From: CAYGLF01 sp964350945
Lineage (GTDB): Bacteria; Chlamydiota; Chlamydiia; Chlamydiales; JAAZZY01
Assembly (NCBI GenBank): GCA_964350945.1
Contig: CAYGLF010000008.1
Span: 4,726 to 68,725, forward strand
Reading direction: 5' to 3'
DNA length: 64,000 nucleotides
Below, piece after piece: positions 1-8,936 of the stretch (position 1 is the first letter of the stretch; every line of letters starts with the position of its first letter). The notes beneath the pieces are model-generated. The model ran no database searches. It was not told the origin of the DNA and saw only the letters and a list, made by a program, of their open reading frames with translations. Made by a program: the position numbers and the translations under genes.

Positions 1-249
1 TTCTTTAGTGATAAAAGGATATTTCTCATAGTGGCTATACTCCCATGGGTAATCTTTAGGCTCTGCTCGCTGGAGCGGAGGAAGCTCAGTAACCGGATCG
101 CTTGACTGCCGCCTAATTTTTTGAGTCACCAAGTTATTCAACTTAATTTTTTGATATTCCGTTTTCTGTAAGTTCCCTTTGCAACTCCCCATCACCAAGA
201 GCAGGGCACTACAAACCACAAATCGCTGGAATAAAAAAATCTGTTTCAT
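1..249 (-). CDS. Partial lipoprotein, N-terminal 83 residues
   Basis: Reading the minus strand from an ATG at 249, a frame stays open for 83 codons to the left edge of the window, so the C-terminus is missing. The N-terminus has a short basic start, a hydrophobic stretch (about residues 9-20) and a lipobox-like VMGSC ending at Cys23, so I infer an exported lipoprotein. The visible mature part is charged, with a PPLQRAEP stretch near residue 57. It is divergent from the HAD phosphatase gene, 88 bases away. In C. trachomatis a hypothetical gene (CT465) sits beside CT464, so this may be its counterpart, but I do not recognise the family. Confidence 0.6.
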   Translation of the reverse strand, partial: MKQIFLFQRFVVCSALLLVMGSCKGNLQKTEYQKIKLNNLVTQKIRRQSSDPVTELPPLQRAEPKDYPWEYSHYEKYPFITKE

Positions 250-337
250 GAGCTTTATTTTTTACCTTGAGAGTCAACCTTGATTTTGTGTAGTATTTAG
301 GGCTTTTGAAAACCTCAACACCAAAAAAGAACATCAT

Positions 338-1036
338 ATGGACTGGATAAATGAATTTCAACTTTTCTTGTTAGACTTCGATGGTCTGCTTGTTAATACA
401 GAGAGCCTCCACTACCAAGCTTATATTCGGATGTGCCAACAGCGGGGCCATCAGCTCAACTGGACTTTTGATCAATTTTGTGAGGCTGCTCACTATGACT
501 CTAAACTTTTGCGCATCAAGCTGCAAGAAGCTCTCCCCGAACTTTTTGTTCAAGAGCCGGACTGGTCAACTCTCTATACAGAGAAGAAAAAACTGTACCT
601 GCAAATTTTAGGAGAGAAAAAAATTGAATTGATGCCAGGTGCAGAAAAATTTTTAACTGCTTTAAAAGAAAACGGCATCAAGCGTGTGGTTGTCACCCAC
701 TCACCCATTGAACAAGTTCAATATATTCGCGACCAACACCCTGTTTTGCAAACGATCAAGCATTGGATCACTCGCGAGGACTACGAGCTGTCAAAGCCTC
801 ACCCTGAACCCTACCTAACCGCCATTGATCGCCACAGTAGTAAGGGGGATAAAATCATTGGATTTGAAGACTCTCCTAGAGGAATTGCTGCCCTTTTAGG
901 AACGAGTGCAAAAGCAGTTTTGATTAATCCATCAGTCCCTAAAAAGATTGAGCCATTGATCAGTGATCGTAAAATAGCTCACTTTGGGTCTATTGCAGAC
1001 ATCACTAAAGAAAAGCTACTCGAAGAGGAAGTTTAA
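338..1036 (+). CDS. HAD-superfamily phosphatase (phosphoglycolate phosphatase/beta-PGM-like)
   Basis: A 232-residue HAD-family hydrolase, expected to remove phosphate from a small cytosolic metabolite. All four HAD motifs are visible: motif I LLDFDG with nucleophile Asp13 and acid/base Asp15, motif II threonine in VVVTHSP (Thr120), motif III Lys153 in LSKPHPEP, and motif IV GFEDSP (Glu177-Asp178). The helical cap lies between residues about 20 and 100, as in the beta-phosphoglucomutase/Gph subfamily. Next to truA and ispD it matches CT464 of C. trachomatis. The substrate cannot be told from sequence. Its 3' end overlaps the convergent gshF gene by 21 bases. Confidence 0.88.
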   Translation: MDWINEFQLFLLDFDGLLVNTESLHYQAYIRMCQQRGHQLNWTFDQFCEAAHYDSKLLRIKLQEALPELFVQEPDWSTLYTEKKKLYLQILGEKKIELMPGAEKFLTALKENGIKRVVVTHSPIEQVQYIRDQHPVLQTIKHWITREDYELSKPHPEPYLTAIDRHSSKGDKIIGFEDSPRGIAALLGTSAKAVLINPSVPKKIEPLISDRKIAHFGSIADITKEKLLEEEV

Positions 1037-3517
1037 AAGATCTTTCTCAACATACCTTTTCTTTCCACGAGCTGGGAAGCGGTGGATAAAAAGGGCAGGG
1101 TTATGATTGGTTTCAATAATTAAATGATTCAAATCGCTCGGTTTAGATTTTATTTCCTGAATCATCATGTCCACCCCACATATCTTGGCCCCGCATGCTT
1201 GAGCTGCACTCAAGGCTATTTGGCTATAACCTCCATGGACTTTTTCAGTCGCATCCCAAGACTCCCCACCAGTTGACACATTACTATTATGCCTTAAAAA
1301 GACCTGCTGATTTTTTTTAAGCACGCTCTTTGCATTCAACCCTTGCTTATTGAGGGTGTTTACAACAGTGCCCTTGACTTCTAAAGGCTTTTGAAATCGC
1401 CTCCGGTGCTCATTTTTTTGATTCTTAAGCTTAATCAACTGCAAAATGGAATGCTGACCATCTCCCACAACATACGGAGGAACACGGTGCGCGATTGCAA
1501 CAACTTTAGATCCTATGACTAAAAAGCGATACTCTTTACCTTTGAAAAAAGGCTCCACAAGAATTTGATCTCCCCTTTTTTCAATCTCTAGAACCGCTTT
1601 TCTGAATGTTTTTTTATCTTGAGGCTCCACAAAAGAAATCCCCTCTCCATAGTTCCCACAATTAGGTTTAACTACCACATGCTCCTTTTGAAAAAAGGAG
1701 TATTTCTCTAGAGCATCCAAAGAGGATTCAAAAAGACGCCCCTTAGGGGCTGTCAGCCCATGTTCCCTCAAAAGGGTTTGGGTCACAAATTTATTTTCCA
1801 TTGCCCAGTAACTGACAAAGGTATCGCGTGCTGTTTGGGTGGCTTGCTTGATCATCATGCTATTAGATGCTCCATGGATGCGTATAAAGTTGTCCTTGCG
1901 ATCTAAGATATCGACACGGTAGCCTCTTTTAAAAGCTTCTTGAATCACCATTTGAGTTGATGGCTCCATCTCGCGGTAACCCGCAAGCTGATCTTCTTCT
2001 TTAAGCTCTTGTGTTTCCGTCTGAGCTAGCGATATTTTTGCAAGCTTTTCAAAAGCAGTCTTTTTAGAGCTGCTCAACGAAGTCTGCATAAAGTACTTTT
2101 TAAACTTTTCACCTTTTTTTAAAATAAACTGCTGGTAATCCAGCTTCTCTTTGTTGAAGTCTTGAATCAACTGTGCTGAAGGAGTTTTCATCACATCATC
2201 AACCTTTGCAAGCTGTCTTTTTAGTGATTTTTGATATAAAGGCTTCCCTGTCCCATCTAAGAGTAGAGCAAGCTCTTTCATCTCATGGATTATTTCTCCC
2301 GCCCACTTTTTAAGAGAAACTAAGGACGCTCCTTTTTTTTGAACCAACTTCAGAGAGGGACTTCTTCCTAAAAGAGCCACTTGATTTTGATTGTGGCAAA
2401 TAATTTTGGCTTCTCCTGTCAGAATGGGAGGGCTTTTTTTAAACAAACAAAAAATGAAAAAAAGATGCATAAAATAAAGCATATCTAGATCTAACCCTAA
2501 AGGAATTAGAGGATTAATATCGATATTACGAACTTCAAAGTACCCAACTCCCTCTTCTAAAGCTTCTAGAGGCCTTTTTGAAATATGGCTAAAAGGCTTG
2601 GGCCGTATTCTTGAGTAATGCTCGGCTTCAATTTGTAATACATTTGTATTCATCTGTATCTGCTTTCCATTTTCCATAACCCCTATTTTTTCAAAGCAAG
2701 GATGAGAGGTAGTGAGCGCCTTTTTTAAATCGCGGCGGTAGGCATCTAATGAGTTGAGAGAAATTACTCTTTGAGATTGAATTTTACTAAAGTAGCCCAA
2801 ATGGCTCATGCGGAGGGAAGTGGCATCAGGAGCAATGAAGGTGCTCAAACCCATTTTTTTTAAGTGAGGGTCACTCTTTGTAAAGGTGCTTTGATCTCCC
2901 AATGGCGAAGCTCCAAACAAATAGCTAATCAACCAGCCCCACCTTAAAAAATTGCGCGAAAGAGCAAGATACATTTTAGATCTAAAATCTTCCAGGCTCT
3001 CTTTAGACTTATAAACCGTTTTGAGATGCTCAAAGAAGGGGTCTTGCAGTGAGAAGCTGTAGTGAATTCCAGAAAGTAACTGCATCTTCTTGCCATACCT
3101 TCTGGCAAGGCCTTCTCTATAAAGTTCTTTTTCGTATGCTTCTTGCGTTAGCCCAAATTGAGCTAGGTCCACCTCTTGTTCATTTAGAATCTCACAAGGC
3201 ATGCTTGAAGGCCACAAAAGCTCGCTACCCAATTGCTGATACACATAATGATGGATGTCTGTAAGCTGCTCTAAAGCATGCTCAATATGTGCAAAAGGTT
3301 GCGTGATAAATTCAAGTTGCGCATTTGCAAAATCGAGACTTATATGCGGGTGGTTTAATGCAGAACCCAATGCTTGTGGATGCCCTTTTTTTGAGAGTTG
3401 TCCCCTTGGGTCCACTCGCAAATTTTCCTTTTCAAGACCGTGCAGCGTTTTTTTTAATAATGAGGCATGCTTACCGCTAAACTGATGAAGTAGCTGACTA
3501 TATAACGGGGAATTCAT
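1016..3517 (-). CDS. gshF: Bifunctional glutamate-cysteine ligase/glutathione synthetase (GshF type)
   Basis: 833 residues that would make glutathione in two ATP-dependent steps: gamma-glutamylcysteine formation, then glycine addition. Residues 1 to about 480 look like GshA-type glutamate-cysteine ligase (HGLEKENLRVD at 26-36, PLGDQSTF near 205, FEVRNIDINP at 327-336). Residues about 555-833 form an ATP-grasp domain like those of GshF and cyanophycin synthetase: VVVKPNCGNYGEGISF at 614-629, EPFFKGKEYRFLV at 655-667, and metal-binding GVDMM and ETNHNPAL at 781-785 and 802-809. This fused arrangement is known from Streptococcus, Listeria and some other bacteria. It lies 106 bases downstream of truA, at a spot where C. 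trachomatis has no gene between CT463 and CT464, which suggests gain by transfer. It overlaps the HAD gene by 21 bases. Confidence 0.93.
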   Translation of the reverse strand: MNSPLYSQLLHQFSGKHASLLKKTLHGLEKENLRVDPRGQLSKKGHPQALGSALNHPHISLDFANAQLEFITQPFAHIEHALEQLTDIHHYVYQQLGSELLWPSSMPCEILNEQEVDLAQFGLTQEAYEKELYREGLARRYGKKMQLLSGIHYSFSLQDPFFEHLKTVYKSKESLEDFRSKMYLALSRNFLRWGWLISYLFGASPLGDQSTFTKSDPHLKKMGLSTFIAPDATSLRMSHLGYFSKIQSQRVISLNSLDAYRRDLKKALTTSHPCFEKIGVMENGKQIQMNTNVLQIEAEHYSRIRPKPFSHISKRPLEALEEGVGYFEVRNIDINPLIPLGLDLDMLYFMHLFFIFCLFKKSPPILTGEAKIICHNQNQVALLGRSPSLKLVQKKGASLVSLKKWAGEIIHEMKELALLLDGTGKPLYQKSLKRQLAKVDDVMKTPSAQLIQDFNKEKLDYQQFILKKGEKFKKYFMQTSLSSSKKTAFEKLAKISLAQTETQELKEEDQLAGYREMEPSTQMVIQEAFKRGYRVDILDRKDNFIRIHGASNSMMIKQATQTARDTFVSYWAMENKFVTQTLLREHGLTAPKGRLFESSLDALEKYSFFQKEHVVVKPNCGNYGEGISFVEPQDKKTFRKAVLEIEKRGDQILVEPFFKGKEYRFLVIGSKVVAIAHRVPPYVVGDGQHSILQLIKLKNQKNEHRRRFQKPLEVKGTVVNTLNKQGLNAKSVLKKNQQVFLRHNSNVSTGGESWDATEKVHGGYSQIALSAAQACGAKICGVDMMIQEIKSKPSDLNHLIIETNHNPALFIHRFPARGKKRYVEKDLLNFLFE

Positions 3518-3623
3518 ATCTCAATTCTATCTCCTAACATAGAGATTTTGACAAAAGGATTTATAAGATGAAGACAGATGTTAACCCAAGAAGTTTTTAT
3601 TTATAAATACAATTTAAAACTCT

Positions 3624-4367
3624 TCAATAGATCACTCGATGTAAAAAAAGTCCGTGAGCAGGAGCTGGCATTCCAATAGCACGTCTATTTCTTGAAGCAA
3701 AAAGAGCTTCTAGTGAATCCATCGAACGTCGTTTTTGTCCAATCTCTATCAAAACGCCTACAATATTACGCACCATCTTATAAAGGAAGCCGTCTCCTTC
3801 AAACTCTAGACGAAAGCCACCCTCTTGCTTTACAAGTTCAAGTCTTTTAAGGTTGCGAAAGGGATTGGCAATCACTTGATTCGAAACGCGGTGGTTCGCA
3901 AAAGTTGTAAAATCTTTATAGCCCACGAAATGGCAACAGGCTTGTTTCAATAGTTCTACACATAATGGGTTACGCATATGCAGCCGATACGCTGAATTGA
4001 TTGGATCTACAACTGGCAAATCCCAAAAATGATAATGATAGATTTTACCTCGAGCACTAAACCGGGCATGAAAATCTAAGTCCGTCTCAAAGAGCTTATA
4101 AACACGAATGTCAGAGGGTAATAGACCATTAAGTGAAAGGAGCACTCTTTTTTCATCTAATGAATCTGCGGTTTCAAAATGAGCGACTTGCCCTTTAGCG
4201 TGCACCCCTCGATCAGTTCGCCCTGAACCAAAAATTGTAATAGGAGCCTGCAAAATAGTTGAGAGCGCTTTTTGAAGACTCTCTTGAATAGAGGGGGCGT
4301 TAGGCTGTATTTGCCAGCCACTATATTGCGTGCCGTCGTAAGAAACTTTAAGACAATAACGCTTCAT
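3624..4367 (-). CDS. truA: tRNA pseudouridine38-40 synthase TruA
   Basis: Isomerises uridines 38-40 of the tRNA anticodon arm to pseudouridine. The 247-residue length is typical. The N-terminal KVSYDGTQYSGWQIQ motif and the catalytic motif GSGRTDRGVHA with nucleophile Asp52 are present, followed by the GEGDGFLYKMVRN-like block (FEGDGFLYKMVRNIVG) near residue 190. The start overlaps the end of ispD by 20 bases, implying translational coupling in an ispD-truA operon, the same pairing as CT462-CT463 in C. trachomatis. Confidence 0.97.
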   Translation of the reverse strand: MKRYCLKVSYDGTQYSGWQIQPNAPSIQESLQKALSTILQAPITIFGSGRTDRGVHAKGQVAHFETADSLDEKRVLLSLNGLLPSDIRVYKLFETDLDFHARFSARGKIYHYHFWDLPVVDPINSAYRLHMRNPLCVELLKQACCHFVGYKDFTTFANHRVSNQVIANPFRNLKRLELVKQEGGFRLEFEGDGFLYKMVRNIVGVLIEIGQKRRSMDSLEALFASRNRRAIGMPAPAHGLFLHRVIY

Positions 4368-5049
4368 GTCCAGCCTTTGGCGTCTTTAAAATAGATTGAA
4401 CCACCTGAAGATCTGAAGGAGTTGTAACTTTGATATTCAAAGAGTTACCTTTTACAAGACATGCTAAGCAGTTGAGTTTTTCTAATAACGATGTCTCATC
4501 TGTAACCTGCCACCCTTTCTCTTGAGCGATCAACAATCCTTTTTCGAGGAGATCTCTATGCACTACTTGTGGAGTTTGCACTTCCCAAATTCGCGAGCGT
4601 TCGAGTGTTTTCTCAATACGACCCGAAAGATCCACCTGCTTTAGGGTAGATGTGGAGGGCACTGCAAGAGCTGCCACGCCATTTTCTAGAGCTAACTTAA
4701 AAAGTTCTTCAAAATAAAGTTCATCTACAAGGGGGCGGGCAGCATCGTGCACAAAAACTAGTTTTGATTCTTTTTTCAATGCTTTGAGACCATTACTAAG
4801 AGACTCTTGACGTAAGGTTCCGGGAGGGGCAAATGAAATTTGCTCATTGAGAGCAAAGGTAGCTTGATACGAAGGATCACAGACAATGACGATTTCACCG
4901 ATTAGAGGGCTTTTTAAAAAAGGGTTTAGGGCATGTTGGGCAATCGTTTGCCCTGATATTTCTATAAACTGCTTAGGCATCGCAGCTCCCATTCGGAGGC
5001 CTTTACCACCAGCGAGTAGAACCAAAGAAGCTTTTAAATGTGTTTTCAT
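4348..5049 (-). CDS. ispD: 2-C-methyl-D-erythritol 4-phosphate cytidylyltransferase IspD
   Basis: Transfers CMP from CTP to MEP in the non-mevalonate isoprenoid pathway. The 233-residue protein shows the CTP-binding loop LLAGGKGLRMG (11-21) with Lys26 in MPKQF, HDAARPLVD at 101-109 and EVQTPQVV near 155, all IspD signatures. It is first in the ispD-truA pair. The CT461 (yaeI-like phosphohydrolase) gene that I recall lying between ispD and the SWIB gene in C. trachomatis is absent here: only 128 non-coding bases separate ispD from the SWIB gene. Confidence 0.96.
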   Translation of the reverse strand: MKTHLKASLVLLAGGKGLRMGAAMPKQFIEISGQTIAQHALNPFLKSPLIGEIVIVCDPSYQATFALNEQISFAPPGTLRQESLSNGLKALKKESKLVFVHDAARPLVDELYFEELFKLALENGVAALAVPSTSTLKQVDLSGRIEKTLERSRIWEVQTPQVVHRDLLEKGLLIAQEKGWQVTDETSLLEKLNCLACLVKGNSLNIKVTTPSDLQVVQSILKTPKAGHEALLS

Positions 5050-5132
5050 TTGAAAGACAGGTTTTTAATTTATTAAAAACTACATATTATATATAAAAGA
5101 GTTATTTTTAAACAAAATTAGACTAGATGAGG

Positions 5133-5163
5133 AAGAAAGTGGAGCCACAAAGGGTCGCTCCAC
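5133..5163 (-). terminator. Putative rho-independent terminator of the SWIB gene
   Basis: Read on the minus strand, just after the SWIB stop codon, a 7-bp perfect stem (GTGGAGC pairing with GCTCCAC) with an 11-base loop is followed by TTTCTT. It would separate SWIB transcription from ispD. Confidence 0.6.
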
Positions 5164-5177
5164 ATAAAGATCTTATT

Positions 5178-5441
5178 TTACGAAATAATATGCTTCGAAA
5201 TTGCTTTTGTCATTTGGAACATATCACACCCTTTTTTCCCGATAATTTTGACTAGCTTGTCATCAGGTAGAATCATACGTTTGTTGTTCTCATCTTGTCT
5301 TTTGTGTTTTTTAATGTAATCCCACATCTTTTTAACAACTTTGGTTCTAGGCATAGGGCCTTTTCCAACGATGTCTTCTAGCTCTTTCGTGAGCTTCATT
5401 GGCTTCATAAAAGCAGGCGTTTTTTTCTTTTCTGCTGGCAT
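5178..5441 (-). CDS. SWIB/MDM2-domain protein
   Basis: A free-standing SWIB domain of 87 residues, with the domain itself at about 11-87 (LTKELEDIVG, MWDYIKKHKRQD, ILPDDKLVKIIGKK). SWIB domains are common in eukaryotic chromatin remodellers. In bacteria, stand-alone copies are characteristic of Chlamydiae (CT460, next to prfB and ispD in C. trachomatis), where a role in chromatin condensation or transcription has been proposed but not settled. A strong ribosome binding site AAGGAG lies 8 bases before the ATG, so it is probably well expressed. It is transcribed alone, ending at the hairpin at 5133-5163. Confidence 0.95.
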   Translation of the reverse strand: MPAEKKKTPAFMKPMKLTKELEDIVGKGPMPRTKVVKKMWDYIKKHKRQDENNKRMILPDDKLVKIIGKKGCDMFQMTKAISKHIIS

Positions 5442-5704
5442 ATCGTTCTCCTTACAAATCGGGTTTAAAATAATAACTATACTTCTTTAAGTTTCAAACA
5501 GGGCCTTACCGCAAAGCCTTCGCATTTTTCATAATCAATCTTTTTAGCTCTGAATGTTTTTTTTAGTCAAAGGAATTTATAAATTTGCGTATAGTATGCC
5601 CATATTTCCTAATAAATATAGAAAAAAGAATCCATTTTTTTAAAATGGTGGGTTGTGATAAGGACAAAACAAGGATAAATTGGCGGAGGGGTCAAAAAAT
5701 AGCT

Positions 5705-7894
5705 ATGACAAGTGTCCAACTATTAAAAGAACAGAGTAAATACCTTAAGTCAATTTTAGACGCGTTAAAAAATGAAAACAGTCTCAGCAACAAGAGATTT
5801 TTTCTAGAGCAGCAGGAAGCTACCCAGATTTTTTTACAAAAACCTAGTTTTATTACAGACTATTACTCGCAATCCACTGAACAAGAAAAATTTGTTCTCG
5901 CATCCATTGCAACCATAGGACAAGCCCTGACACTTTTCCAGGTTCCAGAGCACCTTAGCGACACAAAAAAAAGATTCCAAAAATTAATTGAACAGTTAAT
6001 AAGCTTCGAAAATTTTTACCAAGAAATTGGAGGCATCTTGGGCTATCACCTCAAAGTCATTGACCTGCTGTGTGAAAAAGAAGAGCATAAAGCCAGTCCT
6101 AAAACCAAAAAAATTAGCCAAGCCCCGGGGATTTCCCTCCATGAAAACCTTGAAATTGCTGAAAAAGCCGCTATCGACGGCATCAAATCCTTACCCTTGA
6201 TGGGTGAAATGTATCCTATTGGTGGCGCAGGAGATCGGTTGAATTTAACCGATGAAAAAACAGGAATCGCCCTACCAACAGCAAAGTTAAACTTCTTGGG
6301 AGAGTCTCTTTTATCCCACATGATTCAAGATTTGCAGGCTAGAGAATATGTTCATTACAAAATTTATGGATCTCAGCTGGTCACTCCGATTGCCATGATG
6401 ACTTCAGCAGCCAAAAATAATCACCAGTTTGTCCAACAAATTTGCTCTGAAAAAAAATGGTACCACCGCCCAGAGACCAGCTATTTTCTGTTTGAGCAGC
6501 CCCTAGCCCCGGTCTTAACGACTGAAGGACAATGGGCTTTACTTGATAAGCTACAGCTTTTTTTAAAGCCCTCCGGTCATGGTGTGATCTGGAAACTTGC
6601 AAGAGACCTTAAAGTTTTTGACTGGTTCAGGAAGCAGGGAAGGGAAAAAGGACTTATCAGGCAGATGAATAACCCTATGGCTGGAGTTGACTTAGGCATT
6701 TTAGCCCTGATTGGACTTGGGTGCAAAACACACAAGTCTTTTGGGTTTGCCTCATGCCAGCGATTGGTACAAGCGGCAGAAGGGGTTAACGTTTTAGTAG
6801 AAGAAAACACTGAAAATAGCACCGAGTATGCCATTTCAAATATCGAATATACCGAGTTTGATAAATACCATTTAGAGGACAGACCCAGCCAACCTTCTAG
6901 CCGCTACTCACTTTTTCCCGCCAACACCAATATTTTGTTTATTGACTTCTTGGCTGTTGAAAATGCTCTTGAAAAGTGCCCCATTCCTGGAATGCTGATT
7001 AATATGAAGACAGAAGTCCCTATTATAGACGAGTCTGGAAACAAACATTTAGTTAAAGGGGGGCGATTAGAATCTACTATGCAAAATATCGCCGACTTAA
7101 TGACTCAACATCTAGACTCCCCTAAACAAGATATTGGCCCTTTAGAGCTTAGTACCTTCTTAACATACAATCGCCGCAGAAAAACCATTTCAGTTGCAAA
7201 AAAATCGTATCGCCCAGGGCAGCCTATTCAAGAAACTCCAGAAGGGTGCTACTATACCTTACTCCAAAATAACTTTGATCTATTTTCAAATTACTGCAAT
7301 TTTTCACTTCCTCCAATTCCCCCTGAAGAGGATTTTATAAAAGCGGGGCCGAATGCACACCTTATCTTCCATCCCTCCTTAGGGCCCCTTTACTCAATCA
7401 TTGCCCAAAAAGTTCAAAATGGCCGCCTCCATCACCGAGCAGAGATGGTCTTGAAAATTGCAGAGCTTGAAATCAAACAAATTGAGGTTGCTGGCAGTTT
7501 GATCATTGAAGCAAAGTGTCCGATGGGGCATTTGAATGAGAAGGACCTCCTTCAATACTCGAATCGCTCAGGAAAATGTACCTTAATTAATGTAAACGTT
7601 CACAACAAAGGTATTGATTACTCTAAAGAGCCCCATTTCTCAAAAGGTCATATTGAACATCTTGAGTCTCTTTCAATCTATCTTGAAGAAAATGCTGAAT
7701 TTTTTGCTCAAGATGTCACATTTTCTGGAGATTTCAAAATCCACGTTCCTCAAAACACCCGAGTTATTGCCCACATGCAGGATGGAGAAGTGATTTTTGA
7801 TAAAGAAGTGATAGCATCCCCTACATGGCATTGGAAATATGAAATTATCAAAGACTCTAAAATCCGCCTAATCCGAGATAATGCTCGCAATTAA
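5705..7894 (+). CDS. UDP-sugar pyrophosphorylase-like protein with long C-terminal extension
   Basis: 729 residues from the ATG at 5705. Earlier in-frame starts exist (TTG 5585, ATG 5645), but their added residues do not resemble a folded domain and a GGAGGGG lies about 14 bases before 5705. Sequence features of UDPGP-family nucleotidyltransferases are visible: PIGGAGDRL (171-179; compare GGxGTRL), ALPTAKLNFLGESLL (compare the KxxxPv region), KPSGHGVIW (288-296; compare PGGHGDI) and IRQMNNPMAGVD (318-329; compare QVDNPLxxxxD). The last 170 residues look beta-rich and are not part of standard UDP-GlcNAc pyrophosphorylases. Overall architecture recalls plant plastid UGP3, but this comes from memory. 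The Arg in the usual GTRL loop is Asp-Arg here, so substrate and activity are uncertain. It sits in an insertion between SWIB and prfB. Confidence 0.6.
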   Translation: MTSVQLLKEQSKYLKSILDALKNENSLSNKRFFLEQQEATQIFLQKPSFITDYYSQSTEQEKFVLASIATIGQALTLFQVPEHLSDTKKRFQKLIEQLISFENFYQEIGGILGYHLKVIDLLCEKEEHKASPKTKKISQAPGISLHENLEIAEKAAIDGIKSLPLMGEMYPIGGAGDRLNLTDEKTGIALPTAKLNFLGESLLSHMIQDLQAREYVHYKIYGSQLVTPIAMMTSAAKNNHQFVQQICSEKKWYHRPETSYFLFEQPLAPVLTTEGQWALLDKLQLFLKPSGHGVIWKLARDLKVFDWFRKQGREKGLIRQMNNPMAGVDLGILALIGLGCKTHKSFGFASCQRLVQAAEGVNVLVEENTENSTEYAISNIEYTEFDKYHLEDRPSQPSSRYSLFPANTNILFIDFLAVENALEKCPIPGMLINMKTEVPIIDESGNKHLVKGGRLESTMQNIADLMTQHLDSPKQDIGPLELSTFLTYNRRRKTISVAKKSYRPGQPIQETPEGCYYTLLQNNFDLFSNYCNFSLPPIPPEEDFIKAGPNAHLIFHPSLGPLYSIIAQKVQNGRLHHRAEMVLKIAELEIKQIEVAGSLIIEAKCPMGHLNEKDLLQYSNRSGKCTLINVNVHNKGIDYSKEPHFSKGHIEHLESLSIYLEENAEFFAQDVTFSGDFKIHVPQNTRVIAHMQDGEVIFDKEVIASPTWHWKYEIIKDSKIRLIRDNARN

Positions 7895-7949
7895 ACGTAT
7901 TGCTTTTCTATAATTTTCTTTTTTACAAGTATTGTTTAAGTCCAAGCTC

Positions 7950-8831
7950 ATGAAGCGTTTTCTTGTCTGTCTGATTGTCTTTTTTATTGCTTACCCTCTT
8001 CAGTCCGAAGCAACCCCTCTCCACTATGTAACCAAAGGTGCTGGCTCCCCGTTAATTTTTATTCATGGAGGACCGGGTAACAATCATCAATACTTTCTCC
8101 TTAGTATGGAAACACTAGCTTCTGACCACCAATTGATTTTCTATGATCAAAGAGGATCTGGAAAATCAATGACACCGCTGAACTTAGAAGATCTTAATAT
8201 CGAGCAGTTTGTTGAAGACCTAGAAGATTTACGAGCCTCACTTAATTTAGATCAATTTACAGCTGTTGGCCATTCATGGGGAGCTTTGGTCGCCCTTGAG
8301 TATGCAATTAGCTACCCCGAGCATCTATCTTCTATGATTTTGCTCAACCCTCTTCCCGCCTCTACACAAGATATGAGCGCTTTTGCAGAAGAGGTTGAGA
8401 CGCGTTTAAAAAACCCCAACAATCAATTTTTTGCCCTTCAACAATCCCCTTTGCTATTAGAAGGAGACCTCCCTACATTGCAAAATTACTCTAAAGAGCT
8501 TTACAAAGAATTTTTTTTCAACCCCGATCAGATCTCAAAGCTAAATTTAGCCATAGAACCTCAGAGCGCTTTACAAGGTATGGTCATTTATCACTTTTTT
8601 GAAGAAACGCTTTTTAAAAGTGGGTTTGATTTTAAGTGGAAGCTTCATCAGGTACAAGCGCCGACGCTTATCATTCATGGAGACGCAGATCCCATCCCTT
8701 TGTGGACTGTCCAAGAAATAAGCCAAAAAATTCCTCAAGCAAAGCTTAAGGTTTTGGAAGACTGTGGCCATTTCCCACATATCGAAAAACCGCAACAACT
8801 TTTTAAAGAGATCCGAAATTTTTTAGATTAA
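7950..8831 (+). CDS. Exported alpha/beta hydrolase, proline iminopeptidase-like
   Basis: 293 residues from the ATG at 7950; a TTG 18 bases upstream would only lengthen the signal peptide. Residues 1-21 form a classical signal peptide ending near QSEA, so the enzyme should act in the periplasm or beyond. The fold motifs are those of peptidase family S33: HGGPG oxyanion loop (39-43), nucleophile Ser109 in GHSWGA, acid Asp247 in HGDADP and base His274 in DCGHFPHIEKP. A proline iminopeptidase or other small-ester/amide hydrolase role is likely, but the substrate is unknown. Most S33 iminopeptidases are cytoplasmic, so the signal peptide is notable. Confidence 0.82.
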   Translation: MKRFLVCLIVFFIAYPLQSEATPLHYVTKGAGSPLIFIHGGPGNNHQYFLLSMETLASDHQLIFYDQRGSGKSMTPLNLEDLNIEQFVEDLEDLRASLNLDQFTAVGHSWGALVALEYAISYPEHLSSMILLNPLPASTQDMSAFAEEVETRLKNPNNQFFALQQSPLLLEGDLPTLQNYSKELYKEFFFNPDQISKLNLAIEPQSALQGMVIYHFFEETLFKSGFDFKWKLHQVQAPTLIIHGDADPIPLWTVQEISQKIPQAKLKVLEDCGHFPHIEKPQQLFKEIRNFLD

Positions 8832-8936
8832 ATGGTCTCTCTAAATACTCTATCGATGAAAAAATAATTTTACTTAAAGCTTTTGAAATCATATCCTCTT
8901 TGCAAACTTATTAAACAGAAAACCATGGAGTTTTAA

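Noticed and set aside
5585..5704. N-terminal extension of the UDP-sugar pyrophosphorylase-like gene from TTG 5585
   Set aside because: The extra 40 residues are basic and irregular, TTG is a rarer start, and a purine-rich site precedes the ATG at 5705. Not fully excluded.
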